NCBI GenBank assembly: GCA_958009055.1
Contig: OY253653.1
Coordinates: 558,001-622,000, forward strand
DNA: 64,000 bases
Reading direction: 5' to 3'
From: Choricystis sp. odSpoLacu1
Lineage: Eukaryota > Chlorophyta > Trebouxiophyceae
Under the pieces are notes generated by a model, which saw only the letters and a program-made list of their open reading frames with translations, was not told the origin of the DNA and did not search any database. The translations under genes and the position numbers were made by a program. Of this stretch, positions 40,439 to 51,316 are shown piece by piece; position 1 is the first letter of the stretch; every line of letters starts with the position of its first letter.

Positions 40439-43144
40439 ATGGACGTCGACAAGGGCGACCGCAAGCGCAAGCGCGATGACCGCCCGCCGCCGCCGCCCGA
40501 CGGCGTCGACCGCCCGCTGCTGGCGTCGTTGCTGCGGGTGGGCGACTTGCCACGGGTGAGTCGTGTGTGAGAGAGGTGGCGTGTGCGTGTGGTGCCAGGC
40601 GAGAGGCAGCAGGCGGCCCACCCCCACTCCTTCCATTCCCACCCTCCTCCAGAAACAAGGCGCGCCGCCCGCCGAGGAAGCGATCGAGGCGCTGGCCCGC
40701 AGCCTGAAACGCGACCTGGGCGGGCCTCGAGATGACACGGTGCGTGGTGGTGTGTGTGTGGGGCGAGCGACGGAGAGAGGAGGACGGCGACACGCTCACA
40801 CCGACCCTCCTCTCCTTCCCTCCCTCAGATCCGCCGCTTCCTCCTCGACTGCGCCATCGACCTGCCCCACAAGGCGCCCACCTATGCCACGCTGGCGGGC
40901 CTGTTCAATGCAGCCTCCCCGGCGACGGGGGCGGCCATTGTGGGGGATGCATCTGCGTACCTGTCGACCGCCGCCACCACCGACGACCGCGACGGGGTGC
41001 GCGTGGGCGCCCGCTGGTTGGCCGCCCTGGCGGCGGCGGGGGTCGCCACCCCTGCCTCCTTGGGGGCGTGCTTGACCGCGTTGGTGGAGGGGGCGGACGC
41101 AGCGCGGGTGGCTGGTGAGAAAGCGGGTGTTTCCCCACGCGAGTGGCAACCCTACGCCGACGACCTTGCGGCCGCCGCCCTGCTGGCCCTGCCCTGGTGC
41201 GGCCCCGACCTGGCGGGAAGCCATGAACTGGCGGGGGTTGTACAGGGGGCGGGTCGGTACGCGGCGTCGCGCCCGCGCACCGCGTCGCCCGGCCTCTCCC
41301 CCTACCTCGGCCCCCTGCCCGCTGACGACGCCGCCGCCGCCTGCGACTCGGGTGGCGCCTCCTTCCTGGGCACGTTGTTGGATGCGATCACCGCCGCCGC
41401 AGAGTCTGGCGACTGGGCGACCGCCACCGTCCCCACCCCCGCGGCCACCCTGCGCGCCACCCTCGCCGCCTCCACCCCGCACGCCGCCACCCCGCCCTCC
41501 GTGCCCGCCGACCCGCCCTGCCTGGCGGCCGCAGGGGCGGCGTCGCCGGATGAAAGGGCGGCGACGCTGCTGGCTGCCCACCCGCCGCGCGGTGGTGCCG
41601 TGCTGCTGCCGTCCCCCCTCCCCCCCCTCGACGCCATCATCGCCGCCGACTACGTCACAGACACGGTGCGCACGTTTGATGGTGACCGCATCGCGGCGGC
41701 GCGCACGCTGGCGCTGGGCCTGCCGTGTGCTGCGGCCGCGGAGGCCGCGCGGGAGGGGGGGCACGCGATCATCCTGGCAGACACCCTCATCTCCGCCCTC
41801 CTCCGCCCCCCGCTCCCCGCCCTCAAGCCCCTGGCCTACGCCGCCATCATGGTGGACGTGTGCAAGCTGGTGCCCGCGTTTCCGCGGGCCATGAGTGGGT
41901 GTGTGCGCGAACTGTTTTCGAGGGTCGAGGCGTTGGACCCTGAGCTGTCCGCCCGCACCGCCGACTGGCTCTCCTACCACCTGTCCAACTTTGAGTTCAT
42001 GTGGCCCTGGCCCAAGTGGGCCGGCGTGCTGGCCGCCCCGACGCACGACCCGGCGCGTCGCTTCGTGGGTGGGTTGATCGCGCGGCTCGTGCGGCTAGCC
42101 TACTGGCAGCGGATCGAGTCTGTCCTACCGCCCGAGTTTCGGGTGCTGCTGCCGCCCACCCCCGATCCAGCCCCGCTGCCGGCAGCTGGGGTGGGTGGCG
42201 GTGCTGCGTCCACCCCAGAAGACGCGGCTGCTGCAGAAATCGTGGCCCTGGTGCGGCGCAAAACGCCAGCAGCTGGTTTAACCGAGTGGGTCGAGTCTTC
42301 ACCGACCGCCACCGCCCTCGGCGGCCCCTCCTCCCCGGCCGTCGTGTCCGCCGTCGTGCGCGGCCTGCTGACTGCGGGGTCCAAGTCCTTCACCCACATG
42401 ATCACCGCGCTGGAGCGGTACGTGGAGGCGGTGGGGCCCCTGCTCGACGCGGCGGGCGGCGCGGGCGCGGCCGCCGCCCTGTCCGCCGCCGCCACCGTGT
42501 GGGCCGCCGCCCCCGCCCGCGCCGCCCAAGCCATCGACCGGTTGATGGCGCTGCGCCTGGTGTCCGGCGACGCCGTGGTGGCGTGGGCGCTGGCGTCGCG
42601 GGGGGCGGCGTCCCTGGAGGACGCCCCCGCCCTCGACATCGCGGACGCCGCGCTCCACCTCGCCGCCGACAAGCTGGCCGCCCGCTCCGCCGACGCGGCT
42701 GCCGACGCCGCCGCCACCCGCGGCGCCGCCGTGGACGCCGCGGAGGCTGCGGATCTGGCGGACGAGGCGGCCGCGGCTGATGCTGCCGGCGGGCGCGACG
42801 ACGCGGCGGCGCCGGCCGCGGGGCCGCGTGCGGCCGCCGCCGCCGCCGAAGCAGCTGCCGAAGCCAAAGAAATCGCCCTGGAGGAGGCCCTGGCCACGCA
42901 GCGGGGGGCGCTGCTGCTGGCGGCGCGCACGCTGGTGGCGGTGCTGGCTGCCCGCACGCCCACCCCCGACGGCGACGCCGCGGGCGCCGCCTGGCGCGCC
43001 CACACGCTCATGGCGTTGCGCGGCTTTGTGCGGCGGCACCATGGACCGTACGCCGCGGTGGCTGACGAGTTGAGGGGGGTGGTCGGCGCGGAGGGTGTGC
43101 CAGCAGATGTGCGTGCAGCTGTCGAGGCGAGCCTGGACTTGTGA
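40439..43144 (+). CDS. CBP80: Nuclear cap-binding protein CBP80 (NCBP1)
   Basis: Large subunit of the nuclear cap-binding complex, which with CBP20 binds the m7G cap and guides splicing, export and decay. Exons 40439-40555, 40653-40739 and 40829-43144, 839 residues. The basic start MDVDKGDRKRKRDD is a likely nuclear localisation signal. The MIF4G-type helices include IRRFLLDCAIDLPHKAPTYA, then FPRAMSGCVRELFSRVEALD, and the hallmark LSYHLSNFEFMWPWPKWAGV near residue 400. A C-terminal domain continues (FTHMITALERYVEAVGPLLD), interrupted near residues 690-760 by an Ala/Asp-rich low-complexity insert, and ends FVRRHHGPYAAVADELRGVV. Both introns are short with consensus borders. Confidence 0.92.
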
Positions 43145-43303
43145 GAGAGAGAGAGAGAGAGATGGAAGGATGGAAAAGGGCATGCTTTTGGCGTGTGTGA
43201 GGGTGGGGTTACATGTGTTTTTTTTGGGGGGGGACTGGGGACGGTGGGAACAAAAGACGGTGCTGAAAAAGAAAGAATGAAGAATAGACACCCCCAAACC
43301 CTC

Positions 43304-45236
43304 TCAATTGGACCACACGTGCACGCACCCGTCCGCTCCCCCCGTGATGACGGCGCCGGAGTCTTCATCGTAGAAGAGGGCGGTCACGCTGTCGAGGGCT
43401 GCGGCCGCGCGCGCGTCGCCGCTGGTCGCCGCGTCGGCTGCCGTCAGGCGGGCGATGGTGGCGCCGGAGGCGACGTGTGACACGGTGATGGCGCCCACGG
43501 TGGGGTCGGGGGGGGGAGGGGTGGATGCATCGTCCGCAGCGTCGTCGCCGGGGGGGGTGCGCGGCGGCGACGGCGGCGACGGCGACCGCTCCCCCCCCTT
43601 GCCTGGGGCAGTCACACGCCCATACGACACCACGTACTGTTGGTCAGCGGTGACGTAGACGGAGTTGGCGGCGGGGCCGCCGGGTGAGGCGGGGGCGGCC
43701 AGGGCCACGCCAGCCAAGTCCGCCCCTCTGACGCCGCGCCCGTCCAGCACGGCGGCCGACCCGTCCCGCCCAAACGCCAGGCAGCGGCGGGCGTCGTGCA
43801 GGAAGATGAAGGCGGAGGGAGGGGGCAGGCGCGGGTGGGAGGGGGGGGGCGGGGGACGCGGCGCCAGTCGCGACGTCGACCAGCGTGAGCGAGGGAGGGC
43901 CGGGGGAGGCACCACCGCACGCCACCGCTCCTGCGGGCGACGCCCCCACCAGCAGGCTGCCCGCAAACAGCTCGATGAAGTCGACGCGGGCGCCGGGAGG
44001 AATTGGGGCGTCAAATGAAGCCAGAGGAGAACCGTCGGCGATCGACACGAGGCGGCACGGGACACGTGCGCCAACGTCACCACCACCACCACTCCCACCA
44101 CCATGCGAGTCGCCCACCAGCAGCAGGACGCCGGGCGCGGTCCTCACCTCGCGCACACCGTCGCCGGGCACGGTGAACCTCGGGGCGTAGGTGGACAGAT
44201 CCGTTATGTTGTACCGCCCTTCGTCCGCGTCCGCCGCGATGGCCACCCCGTTGACATCGTCAAACTCGACAAATCCCGGCCAGCGGAGACCAGCGCCACC
44301 GAAGAGGGGGCGGGCGGTGGGGGGTGGGGTGGTGGGAGTGGCGGCAGCAATTGCACTCAACGACACGGCGCTGCACCTGAGCGCGCCATACCCATCCCGC
44401 CTCGACACCGCCACCGTGACGACGTCGCCGGCAGCCCTATTCACAAACAGGGAGCGGACGACGGTGTCGGGGGCGTCGTTGAGGTGACAGAGCAGGGCGC
44501 CAGTCGCGGCGTTGAACGCGGCCGCGCCGCCTGCCGCCGTCAGCGCCAGCAGGCAGCCGCCCGCGGCCGCCACTTCAACCACGCGGGACCGTTTGCGGGC
44601 CCAGTGAGGGGAGGTGGCGTCGGAAGGAGGGGCTGCTGCGTCCAGGGAGGTTGTCAGGTGCAAGCGGGCAAAGCGAGCCGCGCGCAGGGCTGCCCGTGCA
44701 GACGGCGACGGCCGCCCTGCCGCACGGTCGGCCAAGGCGGCGGGGAAAGGGTGGGAGGGTGGCGTGGGTGGTGGCCGGCGTGGCGCCAAGACGCGGTGGG
44801 TGGTGAGGGAGGTGGCTGGGTGTGAGGGAAGCGAGGGGAGAGCGTTAGCGTTTTGACACGCGGCATGTCCCTCCCTTTCCGCTGCCGCCCCTGCACCACG
44901 CCAGCTGCCAGCTGCGTCCACCACCCCCACACGCGGTGGCACATGACACCCAGGGCTGCGCGTGGCCCGAGTGTGGGGACGGGGCGACAGGCGGGCGGCG
45001 GGGGGCGGGGGCGGAACGATCGGTGTGCGCGCGCAGGGACGCGGGGAGGCGCTGCTTGCTGATGTGGCGCGAGGGCGGCCGCGCCCCCACGCACAGACGG
45101 GGGGCGCCTCTCCTTTCCTGCCCCCGCCTGGATGCATGGTGTGATAATGGCGACCTCGTGGCGGCGTCGCCTCTCCGCCCCACTCACCGGGTGGCGGGCT
45201 GGCGCACGCGCCATTCGGAGGCGCGTCGGTTTCCAT
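43304..45236 (-). CDS. Conserved plant-type WD40/transducin-like protein (frame broken at a G run)
   Basis: Proposed exons 45236-45188 (METDAPPNGACASPP) and 44815-43304, joined in phase across 372 nt, long for this genome, so a middle exon may be missed. The beta-propeller-like body contains TVVRSLFVNRAAGDVVTVAV, LRWPGFVEFDDVNGVAIAAD, RVDFIELFAGSLLV, PPSAFIFLHDARRCLAFGR, NSVYVTADQQYVVSYGR and the C-terminus VTALFYDEDSGAVITGGADG, CVHVWSN. I recall plant proteins with LKWPGFVEFDDVNGK and a TGNRHGLVHVWSN end, some with an F-box; no F-box was identified here. A nine-G run (43841-43849) shifts the frame and one base must go. The function is unknown. Confidence 0.72.
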
Positions 45237-45557
45237 CGTCGGGCTGTCGTCCGGCAAGCCAAGCGTCGCGCACAAGCTCCTGTGTCCTCTCCTCCCAGGC
45301 TCAACCAGGGGCTGGTGGAGACGCCTGTGTGGTGGGCGGCGGCAGCACACAGCGCGCGCCGGAGGCAACGCACACACAGGGGAGCAAAAGCGCACACACA
45401 GGGGAGCAAAAGCGAACACACAGGGGAGCAAAAGCGCACACACAGGGGAGCAAAGAGGGGAGAGTGTGATGTTTTGGCGTTGCACTCGCCTTTTCGACAC
45501 ACCTCTTCTTTATATTGCCTTGTTTCCCCGCCTCTCTCCATCATTTCGTCCCCAGAA
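45237..45557. promoter_or_regulatory. Divergent promoter region with a 22-bp minisatellite
   Basis: About 320 bp between the WD-protein and acetyl-CoA synthetase start codons. It carries the four-copy CACACACAGGGGAGCAAAAG-type repeat at 45369-45455 and a TTTATATTG patch at about 45509-45517, which could act as a TATA-like element for the plus-strand gene. No transcription start is visible. Confidence 0.45.
45369..45455. repeat. 22-bp tandem repeat, four copies
   Basis: Units begin at 45369, 45391, 45413 and 45435. The core ACACACAGGGGAGCAAAAG is identical; the third copy has CGAACAC in place of CGCACAC and the last is one base short. It lies inside the shared promoter of two divergent genes. 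Confidence 0.95.
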
Positions 45558-48500
45558 ATGGCCTCCCACGCCGCCCGCCCGCCCACCGCACCCGGCGTTG
45601 CATCCACTACCCCCATGGCCCGCACCCGCTCGCGTTCGGCGTCGCGGTCGCGCCCCGGTTCGCGTGCCGCCTCACGCGGCACCTCCCCCCTGCGCGCCTC
45701 CGCCGCCGCGCCTCCCTCCTTTGACGCGCCCAAAGCGACGTCCGTGTCTGCTCCCTCGGACGCGGTGCTGGGAGAGGACGTCGACCTGTACCCGCCCCCC
45801 GCGAGCCTGAAGAATGCGCACTGCGCGTCGTTGGCCGACTACCGCGCCGCGCACGCCGCCTCCCTTTCCGACCCCGCCTCCTTCTGGGGCGGCATCGCGG
45901 ACGAGTTCACGTGGAAGAAGAAGTGGGACGCCGAGTTCACGCGGTGAGTCGAGGTGGGGAGGGGAGGCGGGCGAAAACCGAAAGCGAGGGTGTCGGGTCG
46001 GCATTTGGCATCCTTCGGCCGGGCCGCGCACACCCGCCCCCGCGCCCTGTTCCCGCGGCCTGCTCCGCCTCCTGTCCTCCCGATGCGGGCTCGACACATT
46101 CATGGTCGGCCTGGTTGGGCAGGAATGAGCGTGTGGGCCCTGCCCAGTGCGCGGAGGTGGCGAGTCGAGACCCCGACGCGTCGTCGCGTCGTCGTACCCG
46201 TCCGGTCGGCGTTTTCGTTTTGTGTCCAACACACTCACGCCCGCCCACCCTCCTCCCTTTCCCTTCCCCTCCCAGATCCAATTTTGACGTGCGCGACGGC
46301 ACCATCTTCAGCGAGTGGTTCATCGGGGGCGGTGAGTGTGGTTGTGTGGTGGGCGACTGGTGGGGCGCGTCGGCGTGGACGACCCGCCGGGCGGTCGGTT
46401 GAGTTTGTCGCTCGACCAAACCGACCCCAACCCCTCTTCTCTCTCTACCCTCCACACTCACCACCTTCCCCTCCACCCACACACCCCCACCACAGAGACC
46501 AACATCTGCTACAACTGCGTTGACCGCCACCTGGAGGCCGGCCTCGGCGACCGCGTCGCCTTCTACTGGTGAGGAAATGGGGGTCGCGCTTTTTTTTTCT
46601 CGTTTTCCTCGTTTTCCCCGTTTTCCTCGAAAAAAAAAAAAAACTCAACACTTCCTCGAAAAGAAAAGGCTCACACTCACCAACTCACCGCACACAACAC
46701 ATAACCCACCACCAACCTACAGGGAGGGCAACGACGTCGGCGAAGAGTCCACGATGACGTACGCCCAGCTGCACGCGGAAGTGTGCCGCGCTGCCAACTG
46801 GCTCACCTCGTGCGGCGTCTCGAAAGGGGACGACGTCACCCTCTACATGCCCATGGTGCCGGAGCTGCCGATCGCCATGCTGGCGTGCGCCCGCATCGGG
46901 GCGGTGCACTCGGTCGTGTTTGCGGGTTTCTCGGCCGACGCGCTTGCGTCCCGCATCCTGGACTCCACCCCCGCCGTCGTCGTCACCGCGTCCGCCGTGC
47001 GGCGCGGGGCCAAGCCAATTGGCCTCAAGTCCATTGTGGATGCGGCCTGCGCCAAAGCCGCGGCCGAGGGGCACGCGGTCGCCACGGTCGCAGTCCTGGA
47101 CAAACCCGAAGCCATGGCCCGCACCGACACGCCCATGACCCCCGGCCGCGACGTGTGGTGGGATGAAGCGGTGGGTGGCCAGTCCCCCGACTGCCCGGTC
47201 ACCTTGGTGGGGTCGGAGGACCCGTTGTTCAAACTGTACACCTCGGGATCCACGGGCAAGCCCAAGGGCGTGCTCCACACGACGGCGGGGTACATGGTGG
47301 GGACGGCAACCACGTTCAAGTACACATTTGACTACAAGGTGAGTGGGATTGGGGTGTGGGAAGGTGCGAGGTGGGGAGAAACGGTTTACGCGATCACTTT
47401 TTTTATCCGTCACCTTTAACCCACCCTTTTCCAACCTCAGCCCTCCGACATCTACTGGTGCACCGCCGACTGCGGCTGGATCACGGGCCACTCGTACGTC
47501 ACCTACGGCCCCCTGCTGCACGCGGCCACGCAAGTCATTTTCGAGGGGGTGCCCACGTTCCCCGACGCGGGGCGCATGTGGGCGATTGTCGAAAAGTACA
47601 AAGTGTCCCAACTCTACACCGCGCCCACCGCGATTCGCGCCCTGGAAGCCCTGGGCGACGATTGGGTCACCAAGCACGACAGGTCGAGTTTGCGCGTGCT
47701 GGGCACGGTGGGGGAACCGATCGGGCAGGTCGCGTGGCACTGGTACCACGGCGTCGTGGGCGAGGGGCGGTGCCCGATTGTCGACACCTGGTGGCAAACC
47801 GAGACGGGCGGCCACATGATCACGCCCCTGCCTGGCGCGACGCCGTTGAAGCCTGGCTCTGCCACCCTGCCCTTCTTTGGCGTGGAACCCGCCCTGCTGG
47901 ACGACAAGGGCACAGAGATCGAGGGCTCGGGGGAGGGCGTCCTCGTCATCAAGCGGTCGTGGCCGTCGTCGCTGCGCACGCTGTCGGGCGACCACGCCCG
48001 CTTTGAGGCCACCTACTTTGCGCCGTATCCGGGGTACTACTTCTCGGGGGATGGTGCCAGACGGGACGAGGATGGGTACTACTGGTGCGTGTGTGGGTGA
48101 GGGAGAGGGCCGAGAGGTGGGGTGTCGCTTCGTGTTTGTTTGGTGCGTTCTCACACCCCACCCCACCCCCCACCCCACCCTCCCTCCAACAGGCTCATCG
48201 GCCGCGTGGACGACGTCATCAACGTGTCCGGCCACCGCATCGGCACCGCGGAAGTTGAGGGCGCCCTGACGGAGCACCCCGCGTGCGCAGAGGCCGCGGT
48301 CGTGCCGGTCGACCACCCGATCAAGGGGCAAGGCATCTACGCGTTTGTCACCCTCATGGCGGGCACCCAGTACCCGCCCCCCGACTCGCTGAAAAAGGAG
48401 TTGGTGGCGCAGGTGAGGTCGGTGATTGGCCCCATCGCGACGCCCGACGCGATTCACTGGGCGCCCGGGCTGCCCAAAACGCGGTCGGGGAAGATCATGC

Positions 48501-48610
48501 GGCGCATCCTGCGCAAGATTGCGTCGAGGGAGGAGGAGTCGCTGGGGGACACGTCCACGCTGGCGGACCCCGGGGTGGTGCAGACGCTGATTGATCTGCG
48601 TGGCGTGTGA
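45558..48610 (+). CDS. ACS: Acetyl-CoA synthetase, probably plastid
   Basis: Makes acetyl-CoA from acetate, ATP and CoA. Six exons: 45558-45943, 46276-46331, 46496-46568, 46723-47338, 47441-48084, 48193-48610; all phases join to 730 residues. The first 70 residues are Arg/Ser/Ala-rich ([20 protein letters not shown]) and suit organelle import. The core has [20 protein letters not shown], the P-loop [17 protein letters not shown], the adenylate motif [48 protein letters not shown] and [18 protein letters not shown] with the catalytic and acetylatable Lys. These are diagnostic of AMP-forming acetate-CoA ligase. Donors are all GTGAG or GTGCG. Confidence 0.95.
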
Positions 48611-49049
48611 GAAAAGGGAAGGAGGGGTTTGTTTTTCGGGCGGGTGTTCTTCATTCTGGCGCATTTGCTTTTCTCTCCCTTTCACCACCGTCCACACACC
48701 CCCTCCTGGCGGAGGCACAACTGTTTGCGCCCTCTTTTCGATGGGTCTGGTGGATGCGTGGAGCGTTGCGTTGGGTGTGTTTTTTTGCGCGTCTTCACCT
48801 ACCCTTTTTTCTACCGACGGGAAAAAACAAAAAAAACATGGGCACGAAGCCAAGGCGGGACGACGCTTACGTGGCGGTTCGTTCCCCTTTCTTCTAGTGC
48901 GCGCGCGCCACCAGCGCGCGCCGTGTGTAAAAAGAAGAGACAAGTTTTTGAGAGAGCGAAAAAGAAAGAGAAGACAGGGGTTGTTTTTTTGCACAGACCT
49001 TCCCACCAAAAAGCTGCATGTTGGTTGCCTCCACCCCGCTAAACACACC
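48611..49049. other. Convergent intergenic stretch
   Basis: About 440 bp between the acetyl-CoA synthetase and UMP1 stop codons. It has several T and A runs, and is less GC-rich than the genes. It is probably two 3' UTRs; open frames here are low-complexity. Confidence 0.5.
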
Positions 49050-49850
49050 TCACACCCGCCGCGCTACGGGGGCCGTGCCCAGCCGCAGCGCCGCCTCCAT
49101 AGCGGAGTGGGTGTCGATGGGGGCGACCTCGGGCGCAGAGTCCGGGGCGAGAGACCCAGGGCCCAGGTAGTCTTCAGGACCGAATGCATCCAGTTCCCCC
49201 GACAGAGACGCCCACCCCAGGTTGAAGGACTCGGCGCCGGTGCCGGGCAGGCGGGCGGGGCTGTGGGGTGGGGAGGGGAAGGGGTGTGTGGGGGGGTCGA
49301 GGGAAACACCTTCTCTCTCTCTTGTCCGCCCCCTTCCCAAAACACACTCACCGCGTCAGGATCTGCTTCTCCATGCTGGCCCGCGCGGCGGCGCCCGCGC
49401 CGTAGACGGCGGCCAGCGTTTTGAGGCGGGTGTCGTGCGCGGTGGCAGCGTGCTGAAGGGTAAGGAAAAAAAGGGGTGGGGTGGGGCGGTCGTTTATTAT
49501 TATTATTGCGGCCATTAAACACGTCTCCAAACAAGCCCCCCACGCAACCGCAGCGGGGCGGGGGCTGGGGGCGCGCCGCAAGCGAAACACAGCCCCATCA
49601 AAAACTCACCGCGCGCGCTGCGGCTTCCGCCGGGTGGGTCGGCCCCACGGCCGCTTCCTTGTAGGAAGGCAGGCCCAGGCGCAGGGCGTCGTGCGGGGTG
49701 GCGCGGAAGGGCAGGGAGGATGGGTCCTGTGTGGAAGAGGAGAGGGGATGGCGCGCATCGAGTCGGTGTCTCGCGTGAAAGTCTCGTGTGAAAGCGCCTG
49801 CCGAACGCTGCGCCTCCCGCCGCTCGCTCCTGTCCTCAGAGGCTCACCAT
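49050..49850 (-). CDS. UMP1: Proteasome maturation factor UMP1/POMP
   Basis: Chaperone of 20S proteasome assembly that is degraded when the particle matures. Exons on the minus strand: 49850-49848 (ATG alone), 49726-49610, 49452-49352, 49260-49050; 143 residues, normal for the family. It reads M|DPSSLPFRATPHDALRLGLP, then GPTHPAEAAARAHAATAHDT, LKTLAAVYGAGAAARASMEK, QILTRPARLPGTGAESFNLG and GPEDYLGPGSLAPD. The MERQ(I/L)L-like MEKQILTR, RLPG and EDYL motifs are the UMP1 signature. The start codon sits alone on its exon: CCACCATG|GTGAGC, with the next exon opening in phase 0. Confidence 0.88.
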
Positions 49851-50218
49851 GGTGGCTCGAGTGCGTGTGTGTGGCGGATTGAGGGCCCCGAGGCGATAAA
49901 GCAAAACAAAGAGAACGCGGGAGTGACAATTTACACTTCGCGAAGCGTGCTGTCCGCACACGAGAAAAGGTGAGAAGGCGCTCCCACGCTGCGACCTCTG
50001 TGCGTGTTTCCTGGTCACCGCTGCTAGCCAGGGTGGCTCGGACACCGGGGAGAGGGCCCCAGCCGCTGGGCGCAGGAGAGGGCAGAACGACCGCAATCGC
50101 GCGCGATCCCCCTCTCAACGCGACGCGTCCCTCTCCCCTCCCCCCCAGCCACCGCCTGTGAGCGACACAGGGCGCACCCCTTTCTTTTCTCACTGCGCCA
50201 CAGCCACCCACAGCCGCC
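49851..50218. promoter_or_regulatory. Divergent promoter region
   Basis: About 370 bp between the UMP1 and C2-protein start codons. It contains an AT-richer patch around 49896-49945 and a pyrimidine-rich stretch before the plus-strand start. No defined regulatory site was recognised. Confidence 0.45.
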
Positions 50219-50942
50219 ATGGCCGTCGCGGCCGACCCCAAAGTGAAGGGCTACCTCGTCGTCACAGTCGCCGAAGCGACAGGGAAAAACAAGGATGAAG
50301 TCGTGGTGTGGGACCCCGCCTTTGTGGAGGGTTTTGTCAAGGGTGAGTAGGGGAGTGGGTGTGTGGGGGAGGAGAGAGGCAAAGGGGCGCGTGCGGCGGG
50401 GGAGGGAAAGAAAACACGCGCCACCGCGCTGCCCCATCGAAAAAACGCCAACGGTCGCTCCAACCCTCCCCACTCCAGTCGAAATCCGGGGCGGCGCCCG
50501 CCCCGTCAAAGCGACCTCCACCCCGCGTCGCGTGCTGGCCAACTCGGAGGCGTGGGGGGAGGACCTGACCCTGGAAGTGCTGGAGGGCGCGTCCGAGCTG
50601 CGCCTCATGCTGTGCCGCGAGAAGCGCGTCGGCGCGCGCGTCGGCACGAGTGTCGTCGCTGCGTGCGGCATCTTTGTGTCCGACATACTGGACGCCGTCC
50701 CCATCGACAAGTTCTTTGAGCTGTTCAAACCCGGGGCGGGCGGGGAGGGGGGGTTTATTCGGATTGGGGTCGAATTCTACCCCGATGCCAAAGCGCTGGC
50801 TGCGCGGCGCGGCGCGCGCGGGCGGCGGGCGGGGGGAGTGCCGATCATTCCCCTGCTGGTGGCGGGCGGGGTGGCGCTGGCCGCCAAGTTCCTGCTGGGC
50901 AGGAAGCAGGCGGAGGAGGGGAAAGACAAGAAGACAAAGTGA
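50219..50942 (+). CDS. C2-domain protein with C-terminal membrane anchor
   Basis: Exons 50219-50342 and 50479-50942, 195 residues. The body resembles a C2 beta-sandwich: GYLVVTVAEATGKNKDEVVV, VKVEIRGGARPVKATSTPRR, LANSEAWGEDLTLEVLEGAS and LRLMLCREKR, with the usual order of a core strand, a variable loop, and NPxW-like NSEAWGEDLTLEV. Near the end is one membrane span, VPIIPLLVAGGVALAAKFLL, followed by a lysine-rich tail GRKQAEEGKDKKTK, the layout of a tail-anchored protein facing the cytosol. Few of the acidic Ca-binding loop residues are present, so calcium binding is uncertain. The specific role is unknown. Confidence 0.7.
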
Positions 50943-51316
50943 GGGCAGGGGTTGGCAGCGTGATTCTTGGTCGTCGCCCTCTTGTTCCCCTCCCCGCCCC
51001 GTGTGTTTTTACCCCAGCGCGCCCCCACTCCTCTTTATGCGACACTCTTTTTACCTTTTTTCCCCCATGTGATAGCGAGCTTTTTTCGAGACCAACCAAC
51101 CAACAAAAAAACGGGGGGGGGGGGGGGCAAGGCGAGGCGTGGCTCTCAATAACACTCCACACACAACTCCCGCTCTCTCTCCCGCTCTCTCTCTCTGCCA
51201 CATGGTGCATCTCTTGTCTTTCGCTCGCTTATCGCTCGCTCACCACACAACACACACACACCCCACTCAACACACACACACCCCACTCAACACACACACA
51301 CACTCTCTCTCTTTTC
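50943..51316. other. Convergent intergenic stretch with simple repeats
   Basis: About 370 bp between two stop codons. It holds a poly-G run near 51114-51127, CTCTC-rich sequence, and a 20-bp repeat (CACACACACACCCCACTCAA) at about 51251-51302, two full copies plus part of a third. No gene was seen. Confidence 0.7.
51251..51302. repeat. 20-bp tandem repeat, about 2.6 copies
   Basis: The unit CACACACACACCCCACTCAA is found at 51251-51270 and 51271-51290, with a partial third copy. It lies in the 3' region shared by the convergent C2-protein and BASS2-like genes. Confidence 0.9.

Noticed and set aside
40796..43297. Long minus-strand open frames opposite CBP80
   Set aside because: They are antisense shadows of the GC-rich coding strand, rich in Gly/Arg or Ala/Ser, with no domain and no splice logic.
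45369..45455. CRISPR-like array
   Set aside because: The 22-bp units are directly adjacent with no spacers, so this is a minisatellite.
46685..49048. 787-residue minus-strand open frame opposite acetyl-CoA synthetase
   Set aside because: It crosses six exons and five introns of a certain gene on the other strand and shows no motif.
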